Assembly: GCF_034421375.1 (NCBI RefSeq)
Contig: NZ_CP139779.1
Span: 2,356,001 to 2,420,000 of the forward strand
Direction of reading: 5' to 3'
DNA: 64,000 nt
From: Microbacterium invictum
GTDB lineage: Bacteria > Actinomycetota > Actinomycetes > Actinomycetales > Microbacteriaceae
Both the position numbers and the translations under genes were made by a program. Below are positions 35,720-45,888 of this stretch, in pieces (within the stretch, counting starts at the first letter, position 1; every line of letters begins with the position of its first letter). The notes below the pieces were generated by a model. The model ran no database searches. It was not told the DNA's origin and saw nothing but the letters and a program-made list of their open reading frames with translations.

Positions 35720-36709
35720 TCAGCCCTCTTCCAGGATCGAGTCGGGTTGGATGTCGATCTTCGCGCCCGTCAGCTTCGCCGCGAGACGCGCGTTCTGGCC
35801 CTCCTTGCCGATCGCCAGCGAGAGCTGGTAGTCGGGGACGAGCGCACGGACAGCCTTGCTGTTCGCATCGAGGATGAAGCTGGAGGTCACCTTCGCCGGA
35901 GACAGGGCGTTCGCGACGAACTTCGCCAGTTCGCCGTCCCAGTCGACGATGTCGATCTTCTCGCCGCCGAGCTCTTCGGTGACGGCCCGCACGCGCCGAC
36001 CGAGTTCGCCGATGCAGGCTCCCTTGGCGTTGACCGTCGGGTCATTGGCCTTGACCGCGATCTTCGTGCGATGGCCGGCCTCGCGGGCGAGGGACACGAT
36101 CTCGACGAGGCCGCCGGCGATCTCGGGCACCTCCAGGGCGAAGAGCTTGCGAACGAGCCCCGGGTGGGTTCTGGACACCGTGATCGAGGGGCCCTTGGTG
36201 CCCTTCGTCACCGAGGTGACGTAGACGCGCAGCCGCGCTCCATGGGCGTAGTCCTCGCCCGGGACCTGCTCCTCGGGGGGGAGGATCGCCTCGACGGTGC
36301 CGAGATCGACGTGGACCATGCGAGGGTTGGGACCCTGCTGCACGACGCCGGCGACGATGTCGCCCTCCTTGCCGCGGAACTCCCCCAGCACCGCGTCGTC
36401 GGCGATGTCGCGCAGGCGCTGGCTGATGACCTGCTTGGCGGCGAAGGCGGCGATGCGGCCGAAGTCGTCGGGAGTGGTCTCCTCCTCGCCGATGACCGCG
36501 CCCTCGTCGTCGGTGAGCGGCAGGTAGACGGCCACGTGACCGGTCTTGCGGTCGATCTGCGCGCGGGCGCCCGGAGGCAGCTCGCCGGTGGCGGAGGAGT
36601 GCTTGGCGTAGGCGGTCAGAATGGCCTGCTCGATGATGCGCAGCAGCTCGTCGAAGGGGATCTCCTTCTCCCGTTCGATGGTGCGCAGCAATCCGAGATC
36701 GATGTCCAC
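35720..36709 (-). CDS. nusA: transcription termination/antitermination factor NusA
   Basis: The 329-aa protein has the N-terminal RNA polymerase-binding domain (LLRTIEREKEIPFDELLRII), an S1 domain (about 115-180: EGDIVAGVVQQGPNPRMVHV), and two KH domains (ACIGELGRRVRAVTEELGGE; LSLAIGKEGQNARLAAKLTG). There are no C-terminal acidic repeats, as in other actinobacteria. The GTG at 36709 follows GGAGAGGG. rimP, which normally precedes nusA, is missing here; the next gene upstream is a lipase fusion. Confidence 0.95.
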   Translation of the reverse strand: MDIDLGLLRTIEREKEIPFDELLRIIEQAILTAYAKHSSATGELPPGARAQIDRKTGHVAVYLPLTDDEGAVIGEEETTPDDFGRIAAFAAKQVISQRLRDIADDAVLGEFRGKEGDIVAGVVQQGPNPRMVHVDLGTVEAILPPEEQVPGEDYAHGARLRVYVTSVTKGTKGPSITVSRTHPGLVRKLFALEVPEIAGGLVEIVSLAREAGHRTKIAVKANDPTVNAKGACIGELGRRVRAVTEELGGEKIDIVDWDGELAKFVANALSPAKVTSSFILDANSKAVRALVPDYQLSLAIGKEGQNARLAAKLTGAKIDIQPDSILEEG

Positions 36710-36802
36710 GATGCCCTCTCCTCTATTCAGCTCTCTCCGGCATCCAGCCGCTCCGGAATCCTTCCTACGGTACCCGATGGGCCGCCGGCGGGTGTCGGAG
36801 GG

Positions 36803-38632
36803 TCACCGCGCGCAGTCGTCGCGATCGAGGTCGCGCAGCTGGAATCGCTCGTCGCTCCAGCGCACGAGCACGGGGAGGAAGCGCGAGCCGGGGAGAAGGA
36901 TCTGCAGGTGCTCGTAGTCGTCGTAGACCAGGGTGCGCAGGCTATTTCCGGCGGCGCAGGAGCGGGCGACGAAGTTTTCCTGCAGGGAGGGAGGGATGAC
37001 CTCGTCGGCACTCCCCCACGCCAGGAGCACCGGCATCTCCCACGGCCCAGACGCCGCGTTGGCCTCGAGGCGGTCGCCGAGCGGCCCGGCGGTGAGATCG
37101 CTGGCGTAGAGCGGGTTGTCGGCCGAGACGCCGAGGGCGGCGGCGACCGAGACCACGACACCCGGCTCGCTCGGGCACCGCTGGGTCATCTCGCGGACGA
37201 TGGGCGCGGCTCCCGGAGCGAGGTACCGCGACAGCTCGATGTCGTCGTAGGTGTCGGAGTAGGGCAAAAGCACCCACGAGATGAGGATCGCGAGGAGCGC
37301 GTTCGGTTCGCCCGAGATGAGCTCTTCGGCCAGTTCCCGCGGCTCCGCGGCCGGGGCGAGAGCCGCCACTCCGAGGACGTCCACGTCGGGGGCGTAGTCG
37401 TCGGCGATCTCCGCGGCCCACAGGGCCGCGTGCCCGCCCTGCGAATGGCCCCAGGCCATCGTGCGCTTGGACAGGATCAGGTCGTCGATCTCGCGTGCGG
37501 CCAGCACCGCGTCCAGCGACGACCGCGCCTCACCGGTGCCGATGAGGTACGGGAAGACGCCCGGGGCACCCTGGCCGGAGTAATCGGTGGCGACGACCAC
37601 CCAGCCCTTGGCGAGCGCGTCCTCCAGAGCCGGTATCGCCCATCGCGTGGCGGCGTCGTCCCGGAGACTGGGAGCGCATCCCCGGGCGACCCCGGTCGTG
37701 CCGTGGTGCCACATGACCACAGGGCGCGCACCGCGCGGCGGGTCGATCGGAGAGATGACGAGGCCGCTTGCGACGGCCGGCTGCCCCGCGGCATCCCTCG
37801 TCGTATACAGGATCCGCTTCACCTCGCCGCCCGCCGGAGCGCGGCCCGAGTAGTCGTCCACGCGGATGAGCCGGCCATGGTCGTACGGCACGACCTCGGG
37901 CGGGGTGTAGAAGGCGTCGACGACCGGAGCGCCGTCCCGGAGCCACTCGTTCACCCCCCACCCACCGGCGCTGACCACCACCAGCAGCACCGACAGCGCG
38001 TAGCGCCCCGCCGCCTGCCATCCGCGCAGACGCCGTGACTCGCGCGGCGACCGGTCACCCGCCGTGCGCTCACGCGACGACAGCGCCGCCTGGCGGACGA
38101 CCCGGATGAGCTGGGTCGCCCCGAACACGATCGTCCGGATCCCGAAGACGACGGCGACGACGAGGACCGTCACGTCGGGCCAGGTCAGGGCGAGGATCCC
38201 GAACACGATCTGGGTCGCGCCCCAGGCCGCCGACAGAACGCGCTCGCTGGCGCGACCCCGCAGGGCGGCATCGGCGAGCGAGGCCAGGCCGCCGACGAAG
38301 AGCAGCACAGCGATCGCTGCGGGGAGGATCTGAAGCGCTCCCCGCAGACCCAGCAGGATGCCGAGGCCGAACGCCACCCAGACGATCGCCAGCACGCGCG
38401 AGAGCCAGCGCGGCTCGCGCGGGCGGACCACCTCGGCGATCCCCGTGGCCACCGCGCTCAGGGCCACGTAGATCGCCAGGAGCACCAGCGAGGTGAGCGG
38501 CCGCGTGACCACGAGCAGTCCGAGCAGCAGGGCCCCCGCGCCGACCACCACCGACACCCATGGCGGGGCATGGGTCGCGAAGTGGGCGAGCGAGCGCCAC
38601 CGGATGCGGCGCGGGGTCGGGGGTGCGCTCAC
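36803..38632 (-). CDS. HdeD-like membrane domain fused to a lipase-type alpha/beta hydrolase
   Basis: The 609-aa protein has two parts. Residues ~20-195 form six hydrophobic helices arranged like HdeD/DUF308 proteins (WVSVVVGAGALLLGLLVVTR; ILPAAIAVLLFVGGLASLAD; VFGILALTWPDVTVLVVAVV). After one more helix (~210-230), residues ~235-605 form a secreted-lipase-like hydrolase: WHHGTTGVARGC, the nucleophile Ser near 397 in WGHSQGGHAALW, LAWGSADEVIPPSLQ with the acid residue, and DDYEHLQI with a candidate His. The hydrolase is probably outside the cell. TAGGCT seven bases before the GTG supports the start. Substrate unknown; fungal and actinobacterial secretory lipases are the nearest relatives by pattern. 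Confidence 0.8.
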   Translation of the reverse strand: MSAPPTPRRIRWRSLAHFATHAPPWVSVVVGAGALLLGLLVVTRPLTSLVLLAIYVALSAVATGIAEVVRPREPRWLSRVLAIVWVAFGLGILLGLRGALQILPAAIAVLLFVGGLASLADAALRGRASERVLSAAWGATQIVFGILALTWPDVTVLVVAVVFGIRTIVFGATQLIRVVRQAALSSRERTAGDRSPRESRRLRGWQAAGRYALSVLLVVVSAGGWGVNEWLRDGAPVVDAFYTPPEVVPYDHGRLIRVDDYSGRAPAGGEVKRILYTTRDAAGQPAVASGLVISPIDPPRGARPVVMWHHGTTGVARGCAPSLRDDAATRWAIPALEDALAKGWVVVATDYSGQGAPGVFPYLIGTGEARSSLDAVLAAREIDDLILSKRTMAWGHSQGGHAALWAAEIADDYAPDVDVLGVAALAPAAEPRELAEELISGEPNALLAILISWVLLPYSDTYDDIELSRYLAPGAAPIVREMTQRCPSEPGVVVSVAAALGVSADNPLYASDLTAGPLGDRLEANAASGPWEMPVLLAWGSADEVIPPSLQENFVARSCAAGNSLRTLVYDDYEHLQILLPGSRFLPVLVRWSDERFQLRDLDRDDCAR

Positions 38633-38639
38633 CCGGGCC

Positions 38640-38645
38640 AGCCTA
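38640..38645 (-). promoter_or_regulatory. leaderless -10 box TAGGCT for the HdeD-lipase gene
   Basis: Minus-strand TAGGCT, then GGCCCGG, then the GTG at 38632. Confidence 0.45.
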
Positions 38646-38677
38646 TTCGCCCGGGCAAGTGGCTTCGACTGCGGTGG

Positions 38678-40750
38678 TCAGGCGCGCATGACCTGGACCA
38701 CCGACGGGCGCGGGGCGTCGGCGACATCGCCTGCCGCAGTCGAACCGTAATCGGGGAAGAGCGAGGTCGGCGCCTCGAAGGTGCCGTTCTCACCGGGGTG
38801 CTGCACGGCGACGAACACCATGCCCTCCTCGTCCCGGATCACCGGGCCGCAGGTCTCGGCATCGCGCGGGACGGCGAGGAACTGCTGGACGCGACCGCGC
38901 TCCGCGCCCTCGAGGGGAACCTTGAACAGGCCGTCGTTGCGACCGATCGTGCTCGGCGCGCCGTCCGTGGAGATCCAGAGGTCGCCCGCGGAGTCGAAGG
39001 CGAGGTTGTCGGGGCACGAGATCGGCGAGACCTGATCCCGCGGGAACCCGGCGAAGTAGGCGGGTGCGAACGTGGCGGGGTCGCCGCAGACGAGCAGGAT
39101 GCTCCAGCCGAACGTCGTGCCCGCCTGTCCGCCGGTCTCGGTCAGCTCGATGACGTGGCCGAAGCGGTTGCCGGTGAGGGGGTTCGCCTCGTCGACGGGG
39201 GCTGTCGGGCCGCCGCGCTGGGAGTTGTTCGTCAGCGCGACGTAGACCTTCCCCGTCTTCGGGTTCGGCTCGACGTCCTCGGGGCGGTCCATCTTGGTCG
39301 CCCCCACCCGATCGGCCGCGAGCCGCGTGTACACGAGCACCTGGTCGATGCTCATCCCCGGGACCGCGCTCTGCCCGTTCCGGGTGAGCGGGATCCACTC
39401 CCCGGTACCGTCGAACGCCCCGTCGGCGGGGAGGGTGCCGGATCCATCGATCTCACCCGCGGGCGAGTCGCCGCGGAAGCGGGCGACGTAGAGGTCGCCG
39501 TCCGAGAGCAGCTGGCGGTTCTTCCGGCGCGACGCCGTCATCCGATTGCGGGAGACGTACTTGTAGAGATAGTCGTTGCGCTCGTCGTCGCCCATGTACG
39601 CCACGACCCGCTTGTCGGGGGCGAGGATGACGTTCGCCCCCTCGTGCTTGAAGCGCCCCATCGCGGTGTGCTTGACGGGTGTCGAGCGCGGGTCGTCGGG
39701 ATCGATCTCGACGATCCAGCCGAACCGGTTCGGTTCGTTGACGTAGCCGGGGTCGTTGGCGTTGAAGCGCGGGTCGTAGGTCTCCCATCCGGTGGAGGTC
39801 GACGTCGTGGCGTTCGCCTGATAGCGGCGCTGCTCGGGCGTGCTCGCGTTCCACGCGAAGTACCCGTTGAAGTTCTCCTCGCCCGAGAGCACCGTGCCCC
39901 ACGGCGTCGTCCCGCCCGCGCAGTTGCCGAGCGTGCCGCGGACCCAGCGCCCCTCGGCGTCGGCGGCGGTCTTCAGCAGCGGCGACCCGGCCGCGGGTCC
40001 GGTCAGCTCGAACACGGTCTCGACGGTGATGCGACGGTTGCGGCGGCCGTCCACCCGGTATCCCCAGGGCTCACCGGCGCGACGTCGCTCGAGCTCGACC
40101 ACCGACATCCCCTGGGCCGCTTTGTAGATGTCGCCGCGACGGCGCAGCTCCGCGGGATCGGTCGACGGCGGGAACATGATCGTCGGATTGACGTACTCGT
40201 GGTTGCAGACGAGCACCCCGCGACGGCGGTTCGGCTCGGCGATGATGTCGAGGTAGTCGCAGTTGTAGCCGAACTGGGCGGCCTGCGCCTCGGGGGTCTG
40301 CGCGTCGATGTCGAACACCGGTGCCGAGGAGAACAGGGGGTCGCCCCACCGGATGACGGGTCGCCACGCGTACCCGTCGGGCACCGTGAACGCGTCGACC
40401 GAGGCGTCGACCGGCGCGATGGGGGTGAACGGCAGGCCGCTGCTCCCGCCTCGCGCGAAGGAGGCGCCGGGCAGCGCCGCTGCCCCCTGACCCGCAGCCG
40501 CGGGCGCCGATACGGGAACATCGCGAAGGCTGCTGACGGCGAGCGTGATCGCCGCCGCGGCGCCGAGACCCAGGACCGCGCGGCGCGACAGCGCGGCGGA
40601 CGCGATGTCGCGGAAGTGCTCGTTGTTCGACGTGTTGCACTCGGGACCCACGCACGCGTTCGCGCACTTGAACTGGCAGGTGACGGCGGAGCGCTTCCCC
40701 CGCACGTGGTCTGCCATGGGCAGCGGGCGACGGTTCTCGATCAATGACAT
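38678..40750 (-). CDS. phoX: PhoX family alkaline phosphatase (DUF839), Tat-exported
   Basis: The 690-aa protein has a twin-arginine signal (LSRRAVLGLGAAAAI, R56-R57). An extended N-region in front holds four cysteines (C25, C29, C33, C38), a layout I recall from actinobacterial PhoX proteins. The PhoX core follows with TLGNCAGGTTPWGTVLSGEE near 275, whose Cys is an iron ligand, plus YMGDDERNDYLYKYV and RPEDVEPNPKTGKVYVALTN. PhoX releases phosphate from organic esters using iron and calcium, and is exported folded. GAGGAGGA precedes the ATG. A link to phosphate limitation is likely, but no PhoP site was identified. Confidence 0.9.
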   Translation of the reverse strand: MSLIENRRPLPMADHVRGKRSAVTCQFKCANACVGPECNTSNNEHFRDIASAALSRRAVLGLGAAAAITLAVSSLRDVPVSAPAAAGQGAAALPGASFARGGSSGLPFTPIAPVDASVDAFTVPDGYAWRPVIRWGDPLFSSAPVFDIDAQTPEAQAAQFGYNCDYLDIIAEPNRRRGVLVCNHEYVNPTIMFPPSTDPAELRRRGDIYKAAQGMSVVELERRRAGEPWGYRVDGRRNRRITVETVFELTGPAAGSPLLKTAADAEGRWVRGTLGNCAGGTTPWGTVLSGEENFNGYFAWNASTPEQRRYQANATTSTSTGWETYDPRFNANDPGYVNEPNRFGWIVEIDPDDPRSTPVKHTAMGRFKHEGANVILAPDKRVVAYMGDDERNDYLYKYVSRNRMTASRRKNRQLLSDGDLYVARFRGDSPAGEIDGSGTLPADGAFDGTGEWIPLTRNGQSAVPGMSIDQVLVYTRLAADRVGATKMDRPEDVEPNPKTGKVYVALTNNSQRGGPTAPVDEANPLTGNRFGHVIELTETGGQAGTTFGWSILLVCGDPATFAPAYFAGFPRDQVSPISCPDNLAFDSAGDLWISTDGAPSTIGRNDGLFKVPLEGAERGRVQQFLAVPRDAETCGPVIRDEEGMVFVAVQHPGENGTFEAPTSLFPDYGSTAAGDVADAPRPSVVQVMRA

Positions 40751-40870
40751 CGCATCCTCCTCGGTGAGAGGTCGAGCGTCGCTCTCGAGGGCGAACCCGG
40801 AGCGTCATCGAGGTGAACGGCGGGAGACCAGCCCATGAGACTGCTTTCATCTGGCGGCAGCCCCGGCCGC

Positions 40871-40876
40871 TACGCT
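40871..40876 (+). promoter_or_regulatory. leaderless -10 box TACGCT for the DUF1206 gene
   Basis: TACGCT ends six bases (GGGGCG) before the ATG at 40883; this also fixes that ATG over the upstream one at 40835. Confidence 0.5.
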
Positions 40877-40882
40877 GGGGCG

Positions 40883-41710
40883 ATGGGTGCGGTGACCGAA
40901 GCCCGAACCGCAGCACACGCCGTCGAGGATGCCGAGTGGTTCCGGGTTCTCGCACGGTCCGGGTACGTCGCCAACGGGGTCGTCCACCTCATCCTGGGTG
41001 TTCTGACACTGGCGGTCGCAGTCGGCTCCGACGGGGCGAGCGACCAGACCATGGTCTTCCGGGCCATCGCCGCCGCCCCGCTGGGGTTCGCCGCACTGTG
41101 GGCTCTCACGGTCGGCTTCTCGGCGCTGGGACTCTGGCAGCTCGTGCAGAGCGTCCTGATGCGCCGCCGCGGCGATGAGATGCGCGCGGCCGTGTGGGGC
41201 CGGCGCCTCGGCGCCTGGGGTCAGGCTCTGGTCTTCCTCGCCCTCGGACTCATCGCCGCGGCCGTGGCGCTGGGCGCACGCCCCGACGCCGAGGCGACCG
41301 CGGAGGATCTCAGTTCGGTGCTCCTGGAGATCTGGGGCGGTGCGGTGGTGCTCGGCCTGACCGGCCTGGGCGTCGCGATCGGCGGCGTCTCTTTCCTCGT
41401 GATGGGCGTGCGGAGAAGCTTCGAGAACCGGATGACGCTCCCCGACGGCCGGCTCGGGACGACGATCCGGGTGCTCGGGATCGTCGGCTTCGTCGCGAAG
41501 GGGGTCGCGCTCACGATCGTCGGGATCCTGCTGCTCATCGCGACGGTGAGCGCGGACGCCGACGTGGCAGGGGGACTCGACGGCGCGGTGCAGGCGCTCT
41601 TCCGCCTGACCCTCGGTCCGTACCTCGTGGCGGCCGTGGCTGCCGGTCTGGTCTGCTACGGCGTGTTCACCGTCTTCCGGGCGCGGTACGCCCGGCTCAC
41701 CTGGCGGTGA
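40883..41710 (+). CDS. DUF1206 domain-containing membrane protein
   Basis: The 275-aa protein has six hydrophobic helices in three pairs, each pair built like one DUF1206 unit: [40 protein letters not shown] and [20 protein letters not shown]. Function is unknown. Its 3' end overlaps proS by 14 bases (convergent). Confidence 0.85.
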   Translation: MGAVTEARTAAHAVEDAEWFRVLARSGYVANGVVHLILGVLTLAVAVGSDGASDQTMVFRAIAAAPLGFAALWALTVGFSALGLWQLVQSVLMRRRGDEMRAAVWGRRLGAWGQALVFLALGLIAAAVALGARPDAEATAEDLSSVLLEIWGGAVVLGLTGLGVAIGGVSFLVMGVRRSFENRMTLPDGRLGTTIRVLGIVGFVAKGVALTIVGILLLIATVSADADVAGGLDGAVQALFRLTLGPYLVAAVAAGLVCYGVFTVFRARYARLTWR

Positions 41711-43496
41711 GTCGCGCGAGCGCCGCCTCCACGTCCATGACCTGACGCTCGCCGGTCGCGCGGTTCCACACTTCGACGTCGCCGGCGGCGGCGTCGCGCC
41801 CGGCGATGACGATGTGCGGCACGCCGACAAGCTCGGCGTCGGCGAACTTCACTCCGGGTGACACCTTCGGCCTGTCGTCGTAGAGCACCTCGCGACCCGT
41901 GGCCTCGAGGCGCGCGGCGATGTCGTCGGCGAGGGCGTAGGCCGCGGCATCCTTCCCCGTCGCCACGACGTGCACATCGAACGGCGACACCGACTCCGGC
42001 CAGATGAGGCCCTTGTCGTCGTTGTTCAGCTCGGCCAGGATCGCGAGGATGCGGGTGACGCCGATGCCGTACGAGCCCATCGTCACGGTGACGAGCTTGC
42101 CGTTCTCGTCGAGCACTTTCAGCCCGAGCGTCTCGGCGAAGAAACGCCCGAGCTGGAAGACGTGGCCGATCTCCATGCCGCGGGCCAGCGACACCGGGCC
42201 CGAGCCGTCGGGGGCCGGGTCGCCGGCGCGCACGGACGCGACATCCACCACGCCGTCGCCGGCGAAGTCACGACCGGCGACGAGCGAGTGCACGTGCTTC
42301 TCGTGGATGTTGGCGCCGGTGATCCAGCTGGTGCCGTCGACGACGCGGGGATCGAGCAGATACCGGATGCCGCTGGCCGACTCCTCCCCCAGTATCGGCC
42401 CGGTCTCGGACCACGGTCCGATGTAGCCCCGCACGAGCTGGGGGTTGCGTGCGAAGTCGGCGTCGGTGGCGGCCTCGACCTCGGCGGGCGCGAAGGCGAC
42501 CTCGACGCGCTTGTCGTCGACGTCGCGATCGCCCGGAATGCCCACCACGACGAGTTCGCGGGTTCCGTCGAGGTGCGTGAGGGCGAGCACCACGTTCTTG
42601 AGCGTGTGCGCCGCCGTCCACTGCGTGGCATCGGCGGTCGCGGGCCCCGCGATCCCGGGCGCGGGCGCGTCGAGGTGCGCGTTGGCGTGATCGACCAGCG
42701 TCTGGATCGTCGGGGTGTCCGGAGAGTCGAAGATCACCGGCGCGGGAAGCCCATCGATCGGGAGCGGCGCGGGCGCGATCGTCTCGAACGCCTCGACGTT
42801 GGCGGCGTAGCCCCCTTCCGAGCGCACGAAGGTGTCTTCGCCGACCGAGGTGGGGTGGAGGAACTCCTCGCTGCGGGCGCCGCCCATCAGGCCGTTGTCG
42901 GCCTGCACGATCACGTACTCCAGCCCCAGGCGCTGGAAGATCCGCTCGTACGCGTCGCGCTGCGCCTGATACGAGACATCGAGACCGGCGTCGGTGTAAT
43001 CGAAGGAGTAGGCGTCCTTCATGGTGAACTCGCGCCCTCGGAGGAGCCCCGCGCGGGGGCGAGCCTCGTCCCGGTACTTGTCCTGGATCTGGTAGATCGA
43101 CAGCGGGAGGTCCTTGTACGAGGAGTACAGGTCCTTCACGAGGAGAGTGAAGAGCTCCTCGTGGGTGGGCGCCAGCAGGTAGTCCGCGTCCTTGCGGTCC
43201 TTCAGCCGGAAGATGCCGTCGCCGTAGGCCTCCCACCGACCGGATTCGCGATACGGGTCGGCGGGCACCAGGGCGGGGAAGTGCACCTCGTACGCCCCGA
43301 TGGCGGCCATCTCCTCGCGGATGATGTTCTCGATCCGGGCCTTCACGCGCAGACCCAGCGGCAGCCAGGCGAAGATGCCGGGCGCCTGGCGGCGGATGTA
43401 CCCCGCACGGACGAGGAGGCGGTGACTGGTCACCTCGGCGTCGGCGGGGTCTTCGCGGAGCGTGCGGAGGAAGAAGTGCGAGAGACGGGTGACCAC
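41697..43496 (-). CDS. proS: prolyl-tRNA synthetase (bacterial type with insertion domain)
   Basis: The 599-aa protein begins [20 protein letters not shown] and has class II motifs 1-3: [42 protein letters not shown] shortened here to [20 protein letters not shown], and [15 protein letters not shown] ~180-residue editing insertion lies between motifs 2 and 3, and the anticodon-binding domain is C-terminal. It charges tRNA-Pro and clears mischarged Ala. The GTG at 43496 is eight bases after TAGACT, so a leaderless transcript is likely. Confidence 0.95.
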   Translation of the reverse strand: MVTRLSHFFLRTLREDPADAEVTSHRLLVRAGYIRRQAPGIFAWLPLGLRVKARIENIIREEMAAIGAYEVHFPALVPADPYRESGRWEAYGDGIFRLKDRKDADYLLAPTHEELFTLLVKDLYSSYKDLPLSIYQIQDKYRDEARPRAGLLRGREFTMKDAYSFDYTDAGLDVSYQAQRDAYERIFQRLGLEYVIVQADNGLMGGARSEEFLHPTSVGEDTFVRSEGGYAANVEAFETIAPAPLPIDGLPAPVIFDSPDTPTIQTLVDHANAHLDAPAPGIAGPATADATQWTAAHTLKNVVLALTHLDGTRELVVVGIPGDRDVDDKRVEVAFAPAEVEAATDADFARNPQLVRGYIGPWSETGPILGEESASGIRYLLDPRVVDGTSWITGANIHEKHVHSLVAGRDFAGDGVVDVASVRAGDPAPDGSGPVSLARGMEIGHVFQLGRFFAETLGLKVLDENGKLVTVTMGSYGIGVTRILAILAELNNDDKGLIWPESVSPFDVHVVATGKDAAAYALADDIAARLEATGREVLYDDRPKVSPGVKFADAELVGVPHIVIAGRDAAAGDVEVWNRATGERQVMDVEAALARLTAR

Positions 43497-43504
43497 GAGC
43501 GACA

Positions 43505-43510
43505 AGTCTA
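43505..43510 (-). promoter_or_regulatory. leaderless -10 box TAGACT for proS
   Basis: Minus-strand TAGACT ends eight bases before the GTG at 43496; it is divergent from the acdS promoter region. Confidence 0.45.
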
Positions 43511-43546
43511 GGGCGGGAGGGCGAATGTCCGAGTCGGATTGCTGAA

Positions 43547-43560
43547 TGCAATATATTGCA
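43547..43560 (+). promoter_or_regulatory. perfect 14-bp palindrome TGCAATATATTGCA, candidate operator of acdS
   Basis: The palindrome lies 35 bases before the acdS GTG and contains TATATT (43552-43557), a likely -10 box, so a bound protein would block transcription. The form is like operators of FadR/GntR-type regulators. It is an A/T-rich island in 70% GC DNA. No regulator gene is adjacent. Confidence 0.6.
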
Positions 43561-43594
43561 AGGAGTCCCGTAGACATCTCGACGAAAGGCTCCC

Positions 43595-44614
43595 GTGAAG
43601 CTTCACGACTTCCCCCGGCATCCCCTCACCTTCGGACCGAGCCCCCTCCAGCCCCTCAGGCGACTGACGCAGCATCTCGGTGGCGCCGAGATCTGGGCCA
43701 AGCGTGAGGATGTCTCCAGCGGCCTCGCTTTCGGCGGCAACAAGATCCGCAAGCTCGAGTACATCGTCCCGGACGTCCTGGCCTCGGGCGCCGACACCCT
43801 CGTCTCGATCGGGGGGTACCAGTCCAATCACACCCGCCAGGTCGCCGCGGTGGCCGCGCACCTCGGACTGAAGGCGCGGTTGGTCCAAGAGAAGTGGGTG
43901 CCGTGGGATGACCCGGTGAACGACAGGGTCGGGAACATCCTGCTCTCTCGGATGATGGGCGCCGACTCGCGCCTCGACGACGCCGGGTTCGATATCGGCA
44001 TCCGCGACTCGTGGAAGCAGGCCCTGGCGGAGGTGGAGGCAGGCGGCGGCACCCCTTACCCGATCCCGGCGGGCGCCTCCGAGCATCGGCTGGGAGGGCT
44101 CGGCTTCGCGAACTGGGCCTTCGAGGTCGCCGAGCAGGAGAAGGCGCTGGGCGTGTTCTTCGACACGATCGTCGTCTGCACGGTGACGGGGTCCACCCAC
44201 GCGGGGATGATCGCCGGGTTCGCGGCTTTGGAAGAGCTGACCGGCGTCCGCCGACGGGTCGTCGGCATCGACGCCTCCGCGACGATCGACAAGACGCGCG
44301 ACCAGGTGACGCGGATCGCCCGGAACACCGCAGAGCTGATCGAACTCGGCCGCGACCTGCGGGACGACGAGATGCAGGTGCTCGAGGGGTGGGCGGGAGA
44401 CCTGTACGGCATCCCGGTCGAGTCGACGATGAACGCCATGGCGCTCGGGGCGCAGCTGGAGGCGATGATCACCGACCCGGTCTACGAGGGCAAGTCGCTC
44501 GCAGGGCTCATCGATCTCGTGAAGGGCGGCGACATCCCCGCGTCATCCACGGTCCTCTACGCGCACCTGGGCGGCCAGCCCGCGATCAACGCGTACCACG
44601 CGCTCTGGAGCTGA
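43595..44614 (+). CDS. acdS: 1-aminocyclopropane-1-carboxylate (ACC) deaminase
   Basis: The 339-aa PLP fold-II enzyme has the PLP lysine in [35 protein letters not shown] (phosphate loop), DPVYEGKS and LYAHLGG. The Glu of VYEGKS and the Leu of YAHLGG correspond to the residues that separate true ACC deaminases from D-cysteine desulfhydrases (both Thr there), so ACC deaminase is favoured. It splits the ethylene precursor ACC into 2-oxobutyrate and ammonia, a common trait of plant-associated bacteria. GAAAGG precedes the GTG. Confidence 0.88.
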   Translation: MKLHDFPRHPLTFGPSPLQPLRRLTQHLGGAEIWAKREDVSSGLAFGGNKIRKLEYIVPDVLASGADTLVSIGGYQSNHTRQVAAVAAHLGLKARLVQEKWVPWDDPVNDRVGNILLSRMMGADSRLDDAGFDIGIRDSWKQALAEVEAGGGTPYPIPAGASEHRLGGLGFANWAFEVAEQEKALGVFFDTIVVCTVTGSTHAGMIAGFAALEELTGVRRRVVGIDASATIDKTRDQVTRIARNTAELIELGRDLRDDEMQVLEGWAGDLYGIPVESTMNAMALGAQLEAMITDPVYEGKSLAGLIDLVKGGDIPASSTVLYAHLGGQPAINAYHALWS

Positions 44615-44620
44615 CGCGCG

Positions 44621-45772
44621 TCAGGTCGTGACGACCTGCGCCGTTCCCAGCGGGGCGTCGGGGCCCATCTCGTCGGCGATGCGATTGGCCTCCTCGATGA
44701 GGGTGGCCACGATCTCGGACTCGGGCACGGTCTTGATGACCTGACCCTTGACGAAGATCTGACCCTTGCCGTTGCCGGAAGCCACACCCAGGTCGGCCTC
44801 GCGCGCTTCGCCGGGGCCGTTGACGACGCAGCCCATCACCGCGACGCGCAGCGGCACGGTCATGTCCTTGAGGCCCTCGGTCACGTTGTCGGCGAGCGAG
44901 TAGACGTCGACCTGGGCGCGCCCGCACGACGGGCACGAGACGATCTCGAGCTTGCGCTCGCGGAGGTTGAGCGACTGCAGGATCTGGTGGCCGACCTTGA
45001 CCTCTTCGGCGGGAGGCGCCGAGAGCGAGACGCGGATCGTGTCGCCGATACCCTCCCCCAGCAGGATGCCGAACGCTGTCGCGCTCTTGATCGTGCCCTG
45101 GAAGGCTGGCCCCGCCTCGGTCACACCGAGGTGCAACGGCCAGTCGCCCCGCTCGGCGAGGAGGCGGTAGGCCTTGACCATCACGACCGGGTCGTTGTGC
45201 TTGACCGAGATCTTGAAGTCGTGGAAGTCGTGCTCCTCGAACAGCGACGCCTCCCACACGGCGCTCTCGACAAGGGCCTCGGGGGTGGCCTTGCCGTACT
45301 TCTCCAGCAGTCGCGGGTCGAGCGACCCGGCGTTCACGCCGATGCGCAGTGACACGCCCGCGTCACTGGCGGCCTTGGCGATCGCGCCCACCTGGTCGTC
45401 GAACTTACGGATGTTGCCGGGGTTCACCCGCACGGCGCCGCAGCCGGCGTCGATCGCCTGGAAGACGTACTTCGGCTGGAAGTGGATGTCGGCGATGACC
45501 GGGATCTGGCTCTTCTTGGCGATGATGTGCAGCACGTCGGCGTCGTCCTGGGACGGCACCGCTACGCGCACGATCTCGCAGCCGGATGCCGTCAGTTCGG
45601 CGATCTGCTGGAGCGTGGCGTTGATGTTGGTCGTCGGCGTCGTGGTCATGGACTGGACGCTCACGGGGGCGTCGCCGCCGACCAGCACCTTTCCGACGCG
45701 GATCTGCCGAGTCTTGCGGCGGGGGGCGAGGACCTCGGGCACACGAGGCATACCGATGTTCACAGCAGGCAC
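44621..45772 (-). CDS. ispG: 4-hydroxy-3-methylbut-2-en-1-yl diphosphate synthase (flavodoxin)
   Basis: The 383-aa protein is IspG/Gcp[43 protein letters not shown] near the middle, and the [4Fe-4S] ligands in [13 protein letters not shown] and [14 protein letters not shown], with the catalytic Glu after the last. It makes HMBPP in the MEP isoprenoid pathway; dxr, the second enzyme, is at 54118. The GTG at 45772 is six bases after TAGGCT. Confidence 0.95.
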   Translation of the reverse strand: MPAVNIGMPRVPEVLAPRRKTRQIRVGKVLVGGDAPVSVQSMTTTPTTNINATLQQIAELTASGCEIVRVAVPSQDDADVLHIIAKKSQIPVIADIHFQPKYVFQAIDAGCGAVRVNPGNIRKFDDQVGAIAKAASDAGVSLRIGVNAGSLDPRLLEKYGKATPEALVESAVWEASLFEEHDFHDFKISVKHNDPVVMVKAYRLLAERGDWPLHLGVTEAGPAFQGTIKSATAFGILLGEGIGDTIRVSLSAPPAEEVKVGHQILQSLNLRERKLEIVSCPSCGRAQVDVYSLADNVTEGLKDMTVPLRVAVMGCVVNGPGEAREADLGVASGNGKGQIFVKGQVIKTVPESEIVATLIEEANRIADEMGPDAPLGTAQVVTT

Positions 45773-45778
45773 GGATTC

Positions 45779-45784
45779 AGCCTA
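45779..45784 (-). promoter_or_regulatory. leaderless -10 box TAGGCT for ispG
   Basis: Minus-strand TAGGCT, then GAATCC, then the GTG at 45772. ispG therefore has a promoter separate from rseP and dxr. Confidence 0.5.
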
Positions 45785-45846
45785 CGCCGCGCGGGTGGGC
45801 CGGGGTGGGAAAACCCGCTCCCCCGTAGGTCGCGGCGGCGGTGTGG

Positions 45847-45852
45847 TAGGTT
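45847..45852 (+). promoter_or_regulatory. -10 box TAGGTT of the trp leader
   Basis: TAGGTT ends six bases before the leader peptide ATG at 45859, so the attenuator transcript is itself leaderless. Confidence 0.55.
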
Positions 45853-45858
45853 CGCCGC

Positions 45859-45888
45859 ATGTTGGCGCACTGGTGGCTCACCGCGTAG
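45859..45888 (+). CDS. trpL: trp leader peptide MLAHWWLTA
   Basis: A nine-codon reading frame encodes M-L-A-H-W-W-L-T-A and stops with TAG. Two adjacent Trp codons (45871-45876) in a nine-residue peptide directly before an anthranilate synthase gene are diagnostic of a ribosome-mediated attenuator. When Trp-tRNA is scarce the ribosome would stall there and favour the antiterminator described in the next entry. Confidence 0.9.
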   Translation: MLAHWWLTA

